Shown here one piece after another: positions 42,138 to 50,402 of a DNA stretch of 64,000 bases (position 1 is the stretch's first letter; each line of letters begins with the position of its first letter). Source of the stretch: Rs1 sp029027825 (GTDB lineage: Bacteria > Pseudomonadota > Gammaproteobacteria > Pseudomonadales > Balneatricaceae). Location: the NCBI GenBank assembly GCA_029027825.1, contig CP093399.1, positions 1,240,001-1,304,000 on the forward strand. Direction: 5' to 3'. The translations under genes and the position numbers were made by a program. Under the pieces are notes generated by a model, which made no database searches, was not told where the DNA came from, and saw only the letters and a program-made list of their open reading frames with translations.

Positions 42138-42281
42138 TTGGAACAGTTAAAAAAAGAAAAGAAAGAAACCAAAGTTAACAATGCGAAAAAAGATGTAAGA
42201 AAAGGATTTGAAATAGATGATTCATATGTTTTTGATTCTGCAGTAGCAACAATTCAATACAGTATTAGTAGTATTTGGTGA
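42138..42281 (+). CDS. Candidate RiPP precursor peptide, 47 aa
   Basis: A TTG start preceded by GGAG with a 6-nt spacer opens a 47-codon frame. The first half is highly charged and Lys-rich (MEQLKKEKKETKVNNAKKDV); the C-terminal part is uncharged and rich in Ser, Thr and hydrophobic residues (DSAVATIQYSISSIW) and ends in Trp. There is no Cys. The leader/core split and its place just ahead of peptide-modifying enzymes and an exporter are what is expected of a ribosomal peptide precursor. A hairpin separates it from the enzyme genes. I do not recognise the sequence; the assignment rests on context. Confidence 0.62.
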   Translation: MEQLKKEKKETKVNNAKKDVRKGFEIDDSYVFDSAVATIQYSISSIW

Positions 42282-42302
42282 TAGTTAATCACTTTTAATT
42301 AC

Positions 42303-42339
42303 CCATAGTAGGCCATTAATATGTAATGGTTTACTATGG
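42303..42339 (+). terminator. Hairpin between precursor and enzyme genes (attenuator-like)
   Basis: CCATAGTAGGCCATTA and TAATGGTTTACTATGG form a 16-bp stem with two G-U pairs and a 5-nt loop. It is followed by an AT-rich but not pure T stretch, so it would terminate only part of the transcripts or stabilise the upstream message. Both would give more precursor than enzyme. Confidence 0.55.
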
Positions 42340-42377
42340 ATTAAATTTCTTAATGGTAATAATGAATAGGTAATATA

Positions 42378-43475
42378 ATGGAATCTAATCTAGCCTATGT
42401 TTCAATTTATCCTAATGGTAGTAAAGCTTTAATTTCAAGAGAAGCTTTTTTTTTCAATATGTATAAAAGCCTAACTTACTTAAAGGATATTGCAATTCGA
42501 ACTACCAACTATAAAAAATTTTCCACTGAAAACATACTAATGGCAAGAAAATATGCCACTGTTTAGAATCCGAGATTGTTTTTTTTACATGATATGTTAT
42601 TAGACCAAATGCGGAATAACGATGAATTGGAAGTGGTATCCACACTAGAACATATTGAAAAATTATGTAATGAAGAAAAAAGTAAGTACTCAGTACCTTG
42701 CATTAAATCAGTAGGTAATGAGGACTGGGAGCAGTTCATTATAAAATCTTCGATTCAATCTGTTTCTGAATTCGGTCGAACTGCAAAAATAGAGCCTGTT
42801 TGTAGTGATAGTTTGTCAAAACAACGCCCTGTATTAAAATCTGCATTTGAAATAATAGATAAAAATTTACCTGAAATGTCAAAAGAAATTGACATATTTC
42901 TCCATAAAATAAGAGTTTTTAAAGGTGTCGGAACAATGGGGATTACAGACGTAAGAATGTTTGGCTGCATGTTTATTAGAGAACCAAGGAGTAACCTAGA
43001 TCCTATTTTATATTATACTGAGCATATTATTCATGAAGTTTCTCATATGACACTGAATTCAGCAATGATAGCAGATCAAATTGTATTGAATGGTAGAGAG
43101 GCTATATTTAACTCACCCCTTAGAACAGATCTCAGGCCTATGCTTGGAGTTTTCCATGCTACATTTGTAACAGCTAGGATCGTTCTTTTATTTTCTAAAA
43201 TAGCAAAAAAAACAAGAGAAGAAAATGTACTTGAATATTTAGAACAGCAACTTGATGAGCTTGCAACAGGTATTAATGAAATAAAGAAAGGAGGAATACT
43301 TACAAATTTAGGCGAGTCATTGTTAAATGAATCAATACATTTAATGGACTCGGTATGCCAAGAAGAATATTGGGATTCATACGACTTTACAATTGAGCGT
43401 AAACACAGATTCAACGGTGACTCAATATTTATAAGGCAAAGTACAGTGGATCAATTTTCACTTGGTGTTTGTTAA
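42378..43475 (+). pseudogene. Alpha-ketoglutarate HExxH-type peptide beta-hydroxylase, interrupted by one amber codon
   Basis: One reading frame of 365 residues is split by a TAG at 42564-42566 after residue 62; downstream the frame is open to 43475. The body matches the HExxH peptide-modification family (TIGR04267): HIIHEVSHMTLNS gives the HExxH metal site, and SPLRTDLRPMLGVFHATFVT is the family signature with the further conserved Arg and His. The family is now known as 2-oxoglutarate-dependent peptide beta-hydroxylases, not proteases. AGG at 7 nt precedes ATG 42378. A downstream product could start at TTG 42576 but would lack the N-terminal 66 residues. Its likely substrate is the 47-aa peptide upstream. 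Confidence 0.8.
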
Positions 43476-43479
43476 TACT

Positions 43480-44433
43480 ATGTTTTTAAAAGGAGAGCCC
43501 TTCGATAATTGGCCTATAAAAATAGTAACGAAAGAGTGTAATACTCAATCTAATTATTGGTTTTCAAAAGCCGGAGTTAAATATGAAAAAAATGGTAAGG
43601 AAGGGTATGTTTTTGGTTTCGGGTGTTCAAAAGATAAAGAATCATCTGAAACAAGCGCATACTTTGAATGCTTAGAGCATATTTTTGGGCTACCTTATTC
43701 TTACAATGATTCATTTATATTGAAAAATATAGATACTTATTCATATATTACAAATAAGAAATCACACTCGGTTACTAGAAATAAGTTATTAATAGGATCA
43801 AAAATAAAAAAATCGAAAAGAAATGCAACAGGGTTGGCTGTTGGTATAACTAAAAAGAAAGCAATAGATCATGCTATGAAGGAGGTAATAGAAAGGCATC
43901 TTTCTTACCATTGGTGGTTGGAAGATTCTTTTAGTATGAAACTTTTGGACAGTAAACAGTCAAAAAATACTTTAACTTGTTTGTTTTATACTGAAGGGCT
44001 TGGTTATCATTATGCAGTTAATATTGAGATTTCTCATGAACCATCTATAGTTACATTTGGCTCTTCTGTAGCTAAAAATAAAAGTGACGCAATATCACAC
44101 GCTATTGAAGAAAGGATTATGTTGAATGAATCGCTTACGAACACGCGTAAATTATTAGGAGAGTCAAAAACAATTGAATCTATAAGGCCTAAATATAAGT
44201 TATTACTTGATAGCAGCTTTAAAGATATAGTTTGGAACGAAGTTATTTCAAAAATAAAACTAGAAAAAAAAATTGAGGAGACTAGTGTAATTAACATAAT
44301 TGAAGAGCTAATACCTAGTCTAGAGTACGCAGTCATATTTTCAACAGAGCAATTTTACTTAGTTAGATGTTATAGCGATATATCTAAAGATGCATCTCTC
44401 TATGATGCTAAAATCATAACACCATTCGTATGA
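43480..44433 (+). CDS. YcaO-family peptide-modifying protein
   Basis: A 317-aa protein with the YcaO pattern: GFGCSKDKESSETSAYFECL with the first paired glutamates, NATGLAVGITKKKAIDHAMK followed by EVIERHLSYHWW, and FGSSVAKNKSDAISHAIEER. These Glu-rich helices form the ATP/Mg site of YcaO cyclodehydratases, which activate peptide backbone amides to make azolines, thioamides or amidines. It ends in TPFV and lacks the long Pro-rich tail of TOMM cyclodehydratases. It is shorter than typical YcaO proteins (about 400 aa), and no E1-like or TfuA partner gene is nearby. The ATG lies 4 bp after the hydroxylase stop, so translation is probably coupled. No internal stop is present. Confidence 0.72.
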   Translation: MFLKGEPFDNWPIKIVTKECNTQSNYWFSKAGVKYEKNGKEGYVFGFGCSKDKESSETSAYFECLEHIFGLPYSYNDSFILKNIDTYSYITNKKSHSVTRNKLLIGSKIKKSKRNATGLAVGITKKKAIDHAMKEVIERHLSYHWWLEDSFSMKLLDSKQSKNTLTCLFYTEGLGYHYAVNIEISHEPSIVTFGSSVAKNKSDAISHAIEERIMLNESLTNTRKLLGESKTIESIRPKYKLLLDSSFKDIVWNEVISKIKLEKKIEETSVINIIEELIPSLEYAVIFSTEQFYLVRCYSDISKDASLYDAKIITPFV

Positions 44434-44470
44434 ATAGTTATAAATTTAATATATATTAAAGGGGAAGCGA

Positions 44471-45676
44471 ATGACCAAAAAAAAATTATTACTAATAATT
44501 GTCTTTTTTTCTGCCGTAAGCACTTGGCTAGATTTTATTAGTGTATTAACCTATATTGGATATGAGTTAAAGTTAACTCCAATTGAAATTGCTATAATAA
44601 CTATTGCCATTCTAATTCCTCAGTCAATATTGTCTCCTTTTATTATAAAAATATTAAAAAAATATAATACAAAAAAAATATTAGTTACTTCTTCCATTGT
44701 TAGAACTGCATGCACATTCTCTTTGCTTTGGGTTTCAAGTATGGAAGATCTCGTAGCAATTCTGTTTATAAGATCTTGTGCCGTTGCTTTTTTTCAACCG
44801 ATTGTTGCTAAATATGCAAAATCTACAGGAGAAAATATAGGCTCTGAATTTGTTTCTTCATTAAACCTGATTAATACAGTTTCAAAAATAGCAGCTCCAG
44901 CTATAGGAGGAATCATTTCAGTCTATTTAGGAGAAAAATCAGTTTTTTTAATTAGTGCTTTATTAGGGGTTGTATATACCATTTTAGTCATTTATCAGCC
45001 TGATGTAAGTAATACCAAAAATTCACGAAATCAAACATCAGAAAAACCTGAAAGTACAGCTATGAATATTAAAAAAAGTATCATATTTATGGCTGTGTCA
45101 ATATTTTAAAATAATCGAGTATTCATCATATTTACTAATCTATTACCATACGCTTTTAATTTTTATGATATTCCTAAAATATCTTTATCTAGTGCTATAT
45201 CATCATCTGCTATTGGAGCTATAATTTTCAATTTATATATTCTAAAGTCTAAGCCTGTCATAACAACCTTTCCTGTAAACGCTATCTTTAGGGCTTGGAT
45301 AGGCATTGCTTTATTACTAACGATAATTGTTGCTTCCCTAAAATTTGCTAATATTTATGTTTTTATTATTTCAGTCTCGTATTTTTTCATATCTATGCTT
45401 AGAACCTACTATGAAATTTATTTGACCTCTTATATATATTCCCTCAGTGTGGAGGTATCTATGAAATTTATAGTTATCAGGCAATCATTTTCTTCCTATG
45501 CTGGAATTCTTATTACCATTGTTGGGGCATTAAGTATGTCTAAATTTAGCCCCATAAATTTTATGCTATCCGTAACCATATCATCATTATTAATAGCTTT
45601 TATTTGGATAATTACATATAGTATGTTTTATAAAAGTAGTGGGAACTCTGATGCAAATAATGTTCACTCAGGATAA
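44471..45676 (+). pseudogene. MFS exporter of the RiPP-like operon, interrupted by one ochre codon
   Basis: A single frame of 401 residues is split by TAA at 45107-45109 (after residue 212). The first part has six helices and MFS features (DFISVLTYIGYELKLTPIEI, NTKKILVTSSIVRTACTFSL). The second part, which continues in the same frame without a frameshift, has the remaining helices (FRAWIGIALLLTIIVASLKF, FSSYAGILITIVGALSMSKF). It resembles drug-exporter MFS proteins of about 400 aa. GGGGAAG precedes ATG 44471. It would export or confer immunity to the modified peptide if restored; a six-helix fragment alone is unlikely to work. Confidence 0.8.
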
Positions 45677-45758
45677 TATCCATTCATATTATAAGACTTC
45701 TTATCAGGGAATCAATCTTTGGTAGTATATTGCAACTATCCACACGCTTTGTACTAGA

Positions 45759-45873
45759 GGACTAAACCGCTATCGCGGTAATGGTGCCAGCTTTAGCTCT
45801 TTCATACTACCCAAGCTTATTCATAATCCTTTATCCTAGACGGGGGCAACATGCCCCATCTAAGATAGGAGTA
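45759..45873 (+). repeat. 115-bp direct repeat, copy 2
   Basis: Second copy of the 40916-41030 element, same orientation and the same two hairpins. The recombinase gene expected after it is missing; the IS66-family element begins 2 bp later. Confidence 0.75.
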
Positions 45874-45885
45874 ATGTAAGCGACA

Positions 45886-47592
45886 CTAAATCGACGTATT
45901 ACTTTTAGTGAATTGATTAGTTTTTTTGATTTTTTCCAAGGCAGTATTCCAAGGTAGCAGTCCATCCAGTTTCTCAGGTGTGTCCGCCTCAGATATATGC
46001 TCAAGTACATGGAGAATATAAGTATAAGGATCTATATCGTTAGCCTTTGCGGTCTCGATCAAGGAGTAACAAGCTGCGCTTGCTTTTGCGCCTTGTGGGG
46101 GATCGGCAAATAGCCAGGCTTTGCGGCCTATTGCAAAAGGCCGGATAGCATTTTCAGCGAGCGCATTGCTAATATTGAGCTTGCCATCTTCACAATAACC
46201 TACCAGGTACGGCCATTGATTGAGCATGTAGTACATCGCTTTATAGGTGTGACCACCTTTAAGTACTTTACTTATATTTTTTTCCAGCCAAATTTTTAAC
46301 GCGTCTAGAATCGGCACCGCCAGTTCTTGTCGTACACTAAATCGCTGACTGTTATCTTTGTCTTTAATGCTAGTCTCAATTCGATAAAGCTGGCGTATTT
46401 TACTCAAGGCAACATCCGCCTTGCTGGGCTGACCTTTGCGTTTAGTACCTTTCGCAGGTTCCGCCGCTTTAATCGCTTCTACAAATTTTCGACGTGCGTG
46501 ATCCATACAACCGATACGGGTGACGGTCTCTTTTTTGCACACTTGGGAGTAGCCGCTATACCCATCGGCTTGTAATACACCACTGAACCCATCAAGTAGG
46601 CGTTCAGCAACAGAACCTGCTCGAGAGGGATCATAATCAAATAATACTGAGGGCTTTTCCGGTGGTCCACCGCGTATTACCCACATCCATTTATCTGATT
46701 GGGCCGTTTTCCCTGGTTCTTTTAAAACTTGTAAGCGGGTTTCATCGGCTTGTAAATAATCGCCACTGTTTTGAGTAAACCGAACCCGTTGCAGTAGAGG
46801 GTTAAACATGCTCTCTAGGCGAATAATCCATTGCGCCATCGTGCTGCGGTTCAACTCAGCGCCACTGCGTTTGATAATGTTCTCTAAGCGATACAGGGGT
46901 AAACCATCGGCGTATTTGGCCACGATGATATAGGCCAATAAAGAAATACTAGCAAAGCATTTACCCAGCGGGTGAGCCGGGCGTTGCGCACCAATAATTG
47001 TATCGCTGCCATCTTCATTGGTGAAGACTGCTTTTTCTTGCCAGTACTCTAATACGTTGAGTTTGGCTGGTATATATTCCAGTTCTTCTTTGGTCTTGGT
47101 GAAAAAAGTACTCTGCGCACCAAGGCGCTCCTGTTCCGTTAACTTTAGCTCAATACGTATGCGATTGAGTTCAGGCGAAAATCCGCGACGACGTGTTTTT
47201 GGCCCACGGGAGATTACCTTATCGTCATCGGGTAATTGATCTTCCAACTCATCCAACGCAACTTCTAACTCCGCTTCATCAAATAGCAAAATTTGATAGG
47301 CGAGTTTCTCGCTACTCGCGCCAAATTTCTGTGCCTTGGCTAAACGCAGATACTCTTCAAGCAGACGAATATAGTCTGCTTGGTTGCTAACTTTTAGATC
47401 TCGATCTAAAAGATGCCTTTGATGAAGATATAGGTTGTCTTGAGTGCATTGAAGGCTGTTTTGAATATCGCATAATTGACGGTTGTTTTTAGTCAGTTGT
47501 GCGTCTTTTTCGGTGAGTAATGCAAGTAATTGTTCCGAACTTAACGTGCGGTAATCGTTGGTTAAACTGTTCAGTACAGGGGTTGTTTTCAT
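45886..47592 (-). CDS. tnpC: IS66-family transposase TnpC
   Basis: A 568-aa DDE transposase. The N-terminal part is coiled-coil; a zinc-binding-like segment and the catalytic domain follow, with Asp in YLQADETRLQVLK, Asp in VLQADGYSGYSQV and Glu in SNALAENAIRPFAIGRKAWL. The C-terminal SLIETAKANDIDPYTYILHV matches the family tail. The gene is intact. Confidence 0.95.
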   Translation of the reverse strand: MKTTPVLNSLTNDYRTLSSEQLLALLTEKDAQLTKNNRQLCDIQNSLQCTQDNLYLHQRHLLDRDLKVSNQADYIRLLEEYLRLAKAQKFGASSEKLAYQILLFDEAELEVALDELEDQLPDDDKVISRGPKTRRRGFSPELNRIRIELKLTEQERLGAQSTFFTKTKEELEYIPAKLNVLEYWQEKAVFTNEDGSDTIIGAQRPAHPLGKCFASISLLAYIIVAKYADGLPLYRLENIIKRSGAELNRSTMAQWIIRLESMFNPLLQRVRFTQNSGDYLQADETRLQVLKEPGKTAQSDKWMWVIRGGPPEKPSVLFDYDPSRAGSVAERLLDGFSGVLQADGYSGYSQVCKKETVTRIGCMDHARRKFVEAIKAAEPAKGTKRKGQPSKADVALSKIRQLYRIETSIKDKDNSQRFSVRQELAVPILDALKIWLEKNISKVLKGGHTYKAMYYMLNQWPYLVGYCEDGKLNISNALAENAIRPFAIGRKAWLFADPPQGAKASAACYSLIETAKANDIDPYTYILHVLEHISEADTPEKLDGLLPWNTALEKIKKTNQFTKSNTSI

Positions 47593-47625
47593 GGGAATAT
47601 TATAACAAAAAATGCTTAGATTAGC

Positions 47626-47994
47626 CTAAAAAACTGACTCATAATTAAGTTTTTTGTGAGCTTGCATCGCGTTAATGTTATAACCATCAAGCAGCCAATT
47701 TACCTGTTGCACACTGAGCGAAACCAGCGTCTCTTCTCGCTTTGGCCAGTGAAATTTTTCTTCGGCGAGTGATTTATAATATAAGACGAAGCCATTGTTT
47801 TCCCAGAACAGGCATTTAATTTTATTACGTTGGCGATTGGTGAAGGCATAGAGACTGCCATCAAAAGGATTACAGCCCAATTCTTGCTAGACAATCGCTG
47901 CCAAGCCAGCACTTTGTTTACGAAAATCAACAGGATTACGATAAAGAAAAATAGAGGTACCGCTGTCACAAGGACGAAAATGCCTAGCCATCAT
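47626..47994 (-). pseudogene. tnpB: IS66 accessory protein TnpB, interrupted by one amber codon
   Basis: From ATG 47994 the frame reads MMARHFRPCDSGTSIFLYRN and PVDFRKQSAGLAAIV, then TAG at 47887-47889, then QELGCNPFDGSLYAFTNRQR, NKIKCLFWENNGFVLYYKSL and so on to 47626. A Glu codon is expected at the stop position, so a GAG-to-TAG change is likely. The ATG overlaps the tnpA stop. Loss of TnpB would probably impair transposition of this copy. Confidence 0.88.
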
Positions 47995-48314
47995 AGAAAA
48001 CTCAATAGTTGGCGAACGACGCTGACATTGGTGGTATTGATACCCGTTACTTCTACGCCGTTAGGTAGAATTAGCTGTAGGGACTCCGTCGCTGTTGAGG
48101 CATATGAAACTTGAACAAATCCAGCAGATATAGAGGAAGGGCTGAGAGGTTTACCTTGAGTGATGTCCAGCTTTTTACGCCAGTAAGAAAACTGGTGATA
48201 AATCAAATTATTGGCATGACAGAATTTAGGGCCTGACAAGCCAGAATTTTTCCAGATATTGATGTGTTGTTGCCAGCTAACCGTTTTTGAAGGGGTTTCT
48301 GTAATGGAATCCAT
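47991..48314 (-). CDS. tnpA: IS66 accessory protein TnpA
   Basis: A 107-aa protein with the TnpA HTH-like region (WQQHINIWKNSGLSGPKFCH, then YHQFSYWRKKL) and the C-terminal strand LQLILPNGVEVTGI. It overlaps tnpB. AGGAG lies upstream of its start at 48314. Confidence 0.88.
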   Translation of the reverse strand: MDSITETPSKTVSWQQHINIWKNSGLSGPKFCHANNLIYHQFSYWRKKLDITQGKPLSPSSISAGFVQVSYASTATESLQLILPNGVEVTGINTTNVSVVRQLLSFL

Positions 48315-48524
48315 ACTGCTCTCCTATTTGTAAATAATTAGGAGGAGTATGCAAGAATGATTGGTGTTTGAGAATATGCTGATTTAAGGTCGCTTACCTT
48401 ATAAGCACGAACAGCACTCGTCTAGTTACTCGACCACACAAGCTCAACAGCGGGCTTGCATCATATGGAGCGAGTGTGTGGGCTTACGAGCGGCACGCTA
48501 TTCTAGGTTCGCTCGAATTTCATT

Positions 48525-48899
48525 TTAAAAAGGCACAAAAATCATTAGCCAGGTAAAAGCGGCTAAGAACAGGCTAATAAAAACCGCGGCGGAGCCCATG
48601 TCTTTGGCCGCTTTGCTGAGTGGGTGAAACTCGCCGCCGAATCGATCTACAACCGCCTCTATCGCTGAATTGAGTATTTCAACAACCAACACCAAACCGA
48701 CACTAAAAATTAGTAATATTTTTTCAACTGCCGTTACACTGCTGAATAAAGCGATGCCGGTAGCGACGACCAGTAGAATAAATTCTTGTCTGAAAGCCGC
48801 TTCATTGCGCCACGCATAGACTACGCCTTGCCATGAATAGCCCGCTGCTTTAAAAACTCTTTTGATGCCCGTTGCGGGGGCGGGGATTTTTTCTGACAT
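48525..48899 (-). CDS. dgkA: Diacylglycerol kinase DgkA
   Basis: A 124-aa inner-membrane enzyme that recycles diacylglycerol to phosphatidic acid. It has three transmembrane helices after an amphipathic N-terminus. The family motif is visible as LVVEILNSAIEAVVDRFGGE, containing the catalytic glutamates, preceded by NEAAFRQEFIL. Its length matches E. coli DgkA. It marks the return to core chromosome after the mobile island. Confidence 0.96.
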   Translation of the reverse strand: MSEKIPAPATGIKRVFKAAGYSWQGVVYAWRNEAAFRQEFILLVVATGIALFSSVTAVEKILLIFSVGLVLVVEILNSAIEAVVDRFGGEFHPLSKAAKDMGSAAVFISLFLAAFTWLMIFVPF

Positions 48900-49017
48900 A
48901 TTAGTGCCTTCTATTGAGTGATTTCAGATAGTTACTTACTTTGATTGAATGAAAGAAACTGCCGATCTAGAATGTTGAGCAACAACCAGCCAAATTACTG
49001 CAAAAAATCTTCAATAA

Positions 49018-50193
49018 TCAGCTGTTTTTGACTGCCCGCAAAATAACAAATTTTTTATTGGCTGTCACTTGCTGACAATTTTTGAATATATTTTTAAGTA
49101 TTTGCGGGTAGTCTAAATGACGATTGCCGATTACCCACAACTCCCCCTTAGGTTTTAATGCGGTAAATGATTGCTTGAACATCTGCCTGGCGATAAAGTC
49201 GCCGATCGCATTTTGTTGATGAAAGGGCGGGTTGTTTAGGATCAAATCGACACTGGCAGCAGCGCAGTCAGTCAAACAGTCAGCCACGTTATAGGTAGCA
49301 GCACGTCGATCATTAAAAATCTGTTTAAAATTATGCTCGGCACTAGCGATTGCCATATAAGACTCATCATAAAAATCTATTTGCGCCTGCGGATTAAGCT
49401 GAGCGGCCATTAGCCCTACTAAACCATTGCCACACCCCAAATCAACGATTTTTTGGTAGTGCTGGCTGCTGGGAATGTTTTCTAAAAAGTAGCGACAGCC
49501 GATGTCTAGCTTTGCCCTAGAAAAAACATTGGCGTGATTTAAAATGTTCCATTGCTGACTTTCTAAAAAATAGCTTTGGGGGTAAGGGTTGTCGGCAGGT
49601 TGCAATGTATGTTGGTAATCGCTAAAAATTAAACGCGCTTTTTTCTTCGCCAAAGAGGTGGTAGTGGGGCCGATTATTTTTTCAAACAAATTTAAATTTG
49701 AAGTGTGCAGCATTTTGACCATTGCCGCACCAATAATCACACTGTCGGCCTTTAAATGCGGGCGTATCTTATGCAGCTGGTCTTCAAGCTGTGCGAGACT
49801 CTTTTGAATTTTAATGATCACCAGGTCATAAATCCCCACTAATTCCTGAGTTGAATTTATGCAGTGGATTGGCGCTAAATTGTTTTGTGCTAAGTTAGCT
49901 TGCATGGCTTGCTGGGCTATATATGAGTCGCTGAACATTGTGGGGGAATAAGCATTGAGTACCGTGCTGAGAGCCCCAAACTGATCGTTGACGATCAAAA
50001 CCCTCAAAGGAGTTTGACTATCCACTGCGATGCGATCGCTTAAATGGTCTATTATTAATTCATCGGCGGCATCCCAGGCACGTAGCTGCTCTTTTTTAAG
50101 CACAGGGTAGCGATGCAAGGTAAATATACCTTGTTTTACTTTTAGTTGGGTTAGCTGAGTAGCAAGTATTTCAGTGGTAGGGCGAGTATGCAT
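49018..50193 (-). CDS. rlmG: 23S rRNA (guanine-1835-N2)-methyltransferase RlmG
   Basis: A SAM-dependent methyltransferase that modifies G1835 of 23S rRNA. It has the RlmG layout: an N-terminal duplicated methyltransferase-like domain (LRAWDAADELIIDHL, LIVNDQFGALSTVL), then the catalytic domain with VDLGCGNGLVGLMAAQ and the base-methylation motif NNPPFHQQNA. The frame is open to a GTG at 50265. I place the start at ATG 50193 because this gives about the N-terminal length of the E. coli protein; no start in this frame has a clear ribosome-binding site. Confidence 0.9.
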   Translation of the reverse strand: MHTRPTTEILATQLTQLKVKQGIFTLHRYPVLKKEQLRAWDAADELIIDHLSDRIAVDSQTPLRVLIVNDQFGALSTVLNAYSPTMFSDSYIAQQAMQANLAQNNLAPIHCINSTQELVGIYDLVIIKIQKSLAQLEDQLHKIRPHLKADSVIIGAAMVKMLHTSNLNLFEKIIGPTTTSLAKKKARLIFSDYQHTLQPADNPYPQSYFLESQQWNILNHANVFSRAKLDIGCRYFLENIPSSQHYQKIVDLGCGNGLVGLMAAQLNPQAQIDFYDESYMAIASAEHNFKQIFNDRRAATYNVADCLTDCAAASVDLILNNPPFHQQNAIGDFIARQMFKQSFTALKPKGELWVIGNRHLDYPQILKNIFKNCQQVTANKKFVILRAVKNS

Positions 50194-50402
50194 ATAAAAT
50201 AATTTACAAAATTGTCGGTTAAAATAAGTTGCAGAGTCTAACATAAAGTGGCGGCGCTGCGGCACTCAAAATACAGGAGATCAAGAGTCTGCTAATCTGC
50301 GCTAGAATTTTATCTAATTAGTTGTTTGCTAAGGTATATAGTTTTCGGGATTGTTTGCTTGTAGTACAATAGGCCAAGTTGCTATTAACGGGAGTGAAGT
50401 AA

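Larger units (their letters stand above)
45876..48397 (-). mobile_element. IS66-family insertion sequence
   Basis: The ends GTAAGCGACACTAAATC (left) and, on the minus strand, GTAAGCGACCTTAAATC (right) are imperfect inverted repeats that begin GTAAGCG, as is usual for IS66. It contains tnpA, tnpB and tnpC in that order on the minus strand. The 8 bp flanking each side (GGAGTAAT and CTTATAAG) are not identical, so no target duplication is preserved, which suggests rearrangement after insertion. Confidence 0.92.

Noticed and set aside
42576..43475. HEVSH protein as a secreted metalloprotease
   Set aside because: There is no signal peptide, and the downstream SPLR-RP-GVFHA signature places it in the peptide beta-hydroxylase family instead.
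37897..47889. Reassigned TAG codon in this organism
   Set aside because: TAG ends several ordinary genes here (for example the AlkB-type gene, mksB and metY), and one of the four internal stops is TAA, so a code change is unlikely.
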